The position numbers and the translations under genes are program-made. Below are positions 63,562 through 64,000 of a stretch of 64,000 nt of DNA, piece by piece (within the stretch, counting starts at the first letter, position 1; every line of letters begins with the position of its first letter). Location: contig NZ_JAFCJT010000008.1 of NCBI RefSeq assembly GCF_018130785.1, positions 1 to 64,000 of the forward strand, given 5' to 3'. Below the pieces are notes generated by a model. The model did no database searches. It worked only from the letters and a program-made list of their open reading frames with translations, and had not been told where the DNA came from. Source of the stretch: Bradyrhizobium liaoningense. GTDB lineage: Bacteria > Pseudomonadota > Alphaproteobacteria > Rhizobiales > Xanthobacteraceae.

Positions 63562-64000
63562 TCAGGTGCACGTGGCTCGGCCGGGATCCCTGCCGGCGTA
63601 ACGAACCCCACGTGGCGAATCGCCGAAGCGAGATCGGAACAGGCGATTGAAATGCGAAACATCCGAGAAGCCTACCTCCAGCGCGATGTCGGAAATTAGC
63701 TGCGCTCTGACGCGCGCTTCGGTTAACAGTTTGAACGCAAGTTGGAGACGTAGCTCATTCACGTGCCCGGTGAACGATGATCCTGATAACGCCATCAGGC
63801 GCTGCAGATAGCGAGGTGAGATACCTTGGCGACGAGCTACTGTCTCGACGCTGAGCCCCGGCTCCTGAAAGTGCGCGGCGATGTAGTCGAGTACGGCGCT
63901 GTGGCGCGCGGCCACGACCGCACTCGCATCGCTTTCGCCCAAAGGGGCGCACTCGCCGACCACGAGCGCTACGAGATCACAGGTGTGAGTCAAGACTAGA
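63562..64000 (-). CDS. AraC-family transcriptional regulator (partial, N-terminus beyond window)
   Basis: The frame stays open from the window edge to a stop at 63562, giving about 145 visible residues. The C-terminal AraC domain is complete: VLDYIAAHFQEPGLSVETVARRQGISPRYLQRLMALSGSSFTGHVNELRLQLAFKLLTEAR and the second helix-turn-helix ISDIALEVGFSDVSHFNRLFRSRFGDSPRGVR. The sequence before it (THTCDLVALVVGECAPLGESDA) fits the end of an AraC-binding-like sensor domain. The true start lies to the right of 64000. Confidence 0.85.
   Translation of the reverse strand, partial: LVLTHTCDLVALVVGECAPLGESDASAVVAARHSAVLDYIAAHFQEPGLSVETVARRQGISPRYLQRLMALSGSSFTGHVNELRLQLAFKLLTEARVRAQLISDIALEVGFSDVSHFNRLFRSRFGDSPRGVRYAGRDPGRATCT

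Noticed and set aside
63282..63662. Minus-strand frame of 126 residues beside the AraC gene
   Set aside because: It overlaps the AraC coding end in another frame and consists largely of repeat debris.

Overview
The window is G+C-rich chromosomal DNA that reads as an alphaproteobacterium of the order Hyphomicrobiales, most likely Bradyrhizobium or a close relative. The evidence is a split F0-type ATP synthase operon (atpI-B-E-b'-b without F1 genes), the ChvI/ChvG - HprK - EIIA(Man) - HPr block, a plant-type glutamate-cysteine ligase, a coxBA-ctaB-ctaG-coxC-DUF983-SURF1 cluster, a PodJ-like polar protein, IalB and TIGR02186 family proteins, and several families of intergenic inverted repeats of the kind common in Bradyrhizobium. 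I see no rRNA, tRNA, CRISPR array or complete mobile element. Genus assignment is inference from gene content.

Layout. 0-3.5 kb: tail of an IS110-type transposase, an orphan NarL-type response regulator, an MHS-family transporter and a YjbQ protein. 3.5-8 kb: a small exported protein, the F0 ATP synthase operon and a periplasmic protein. 8-11.4 kb: RimJ-like acetyltransferase, M16 peptidase and threonine synthase (thrC), then an intergenic region with a candidate small RNA. 11.9-14.3 kb: a divergent NarL-type response regulator / histidine kinase pair and an NTF2-like protein. 14.4-21.1 kb: aa3 cytochrome c oxidase structural and assembly genes on the minus strand, with a FixK2-like box upstream of coxB. 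21.6-25.4 kb: IalB, then TldD overlapping a signal peptidase I, an MmcQ/YjbR protein and a nucleotidyltransferase-like protein. 25.4-30 kb: LysR regulator, EamA exporter, metallo-hydrolase, and a TIGR02186/TauE pair. 30.2-34.2 kb: a 1161-residue PodJ-like Sel1 protein and a fragment of an outer-membrane beta-barrel gene. 34.2-40.8 kb: PadR regulator with a palindromic operator facing an NTF2-like - acyl-CoA dehydrogenase - thiolase - FadB-type operon for beta-oxidation. 41-45.4 kb: small membrane proteins, GST and MarR regulator sharing an operator-like inverted repeat, gshA, a PAN-domain protein and a small exported protein. 45.6-49 kb: glycogen phosphorylase and a thioesterase. 49.2-58.8 kb: pckA, an exported TPR-CHAT protein interrupted by one in-frame amber codon, a HugZ-type protein, then chvI-chvG-hprK-EIIA-HPr. 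58.8-62.3 kb: GT39 glycosyltransferase divergent from lepA. 62.3-64 kb: a less orderly accessory-looking end with an exported protein preceded by a perfect FNR/FixK-type box and the C-terminal part of an AraC regulator that runs off the window.

Several neighbourhoods work as units: respiration (F0 and aa3 oxidase with CtaB, CtaG and SURF1 assembly factors); fatty-acid oxidation under PadR; glutathione metabolism (gshA and GST); and carbon/envelope signalling (pckA, ChvGI, incomplete PTS). The most unusual observations are the amber-interrupted exported CHAT protein between pckA and chvI, the three-hairpin candidate sRNA upstream of thrC, and the operator or box sequences at padR, marR, coxB and the right-end exported gene.
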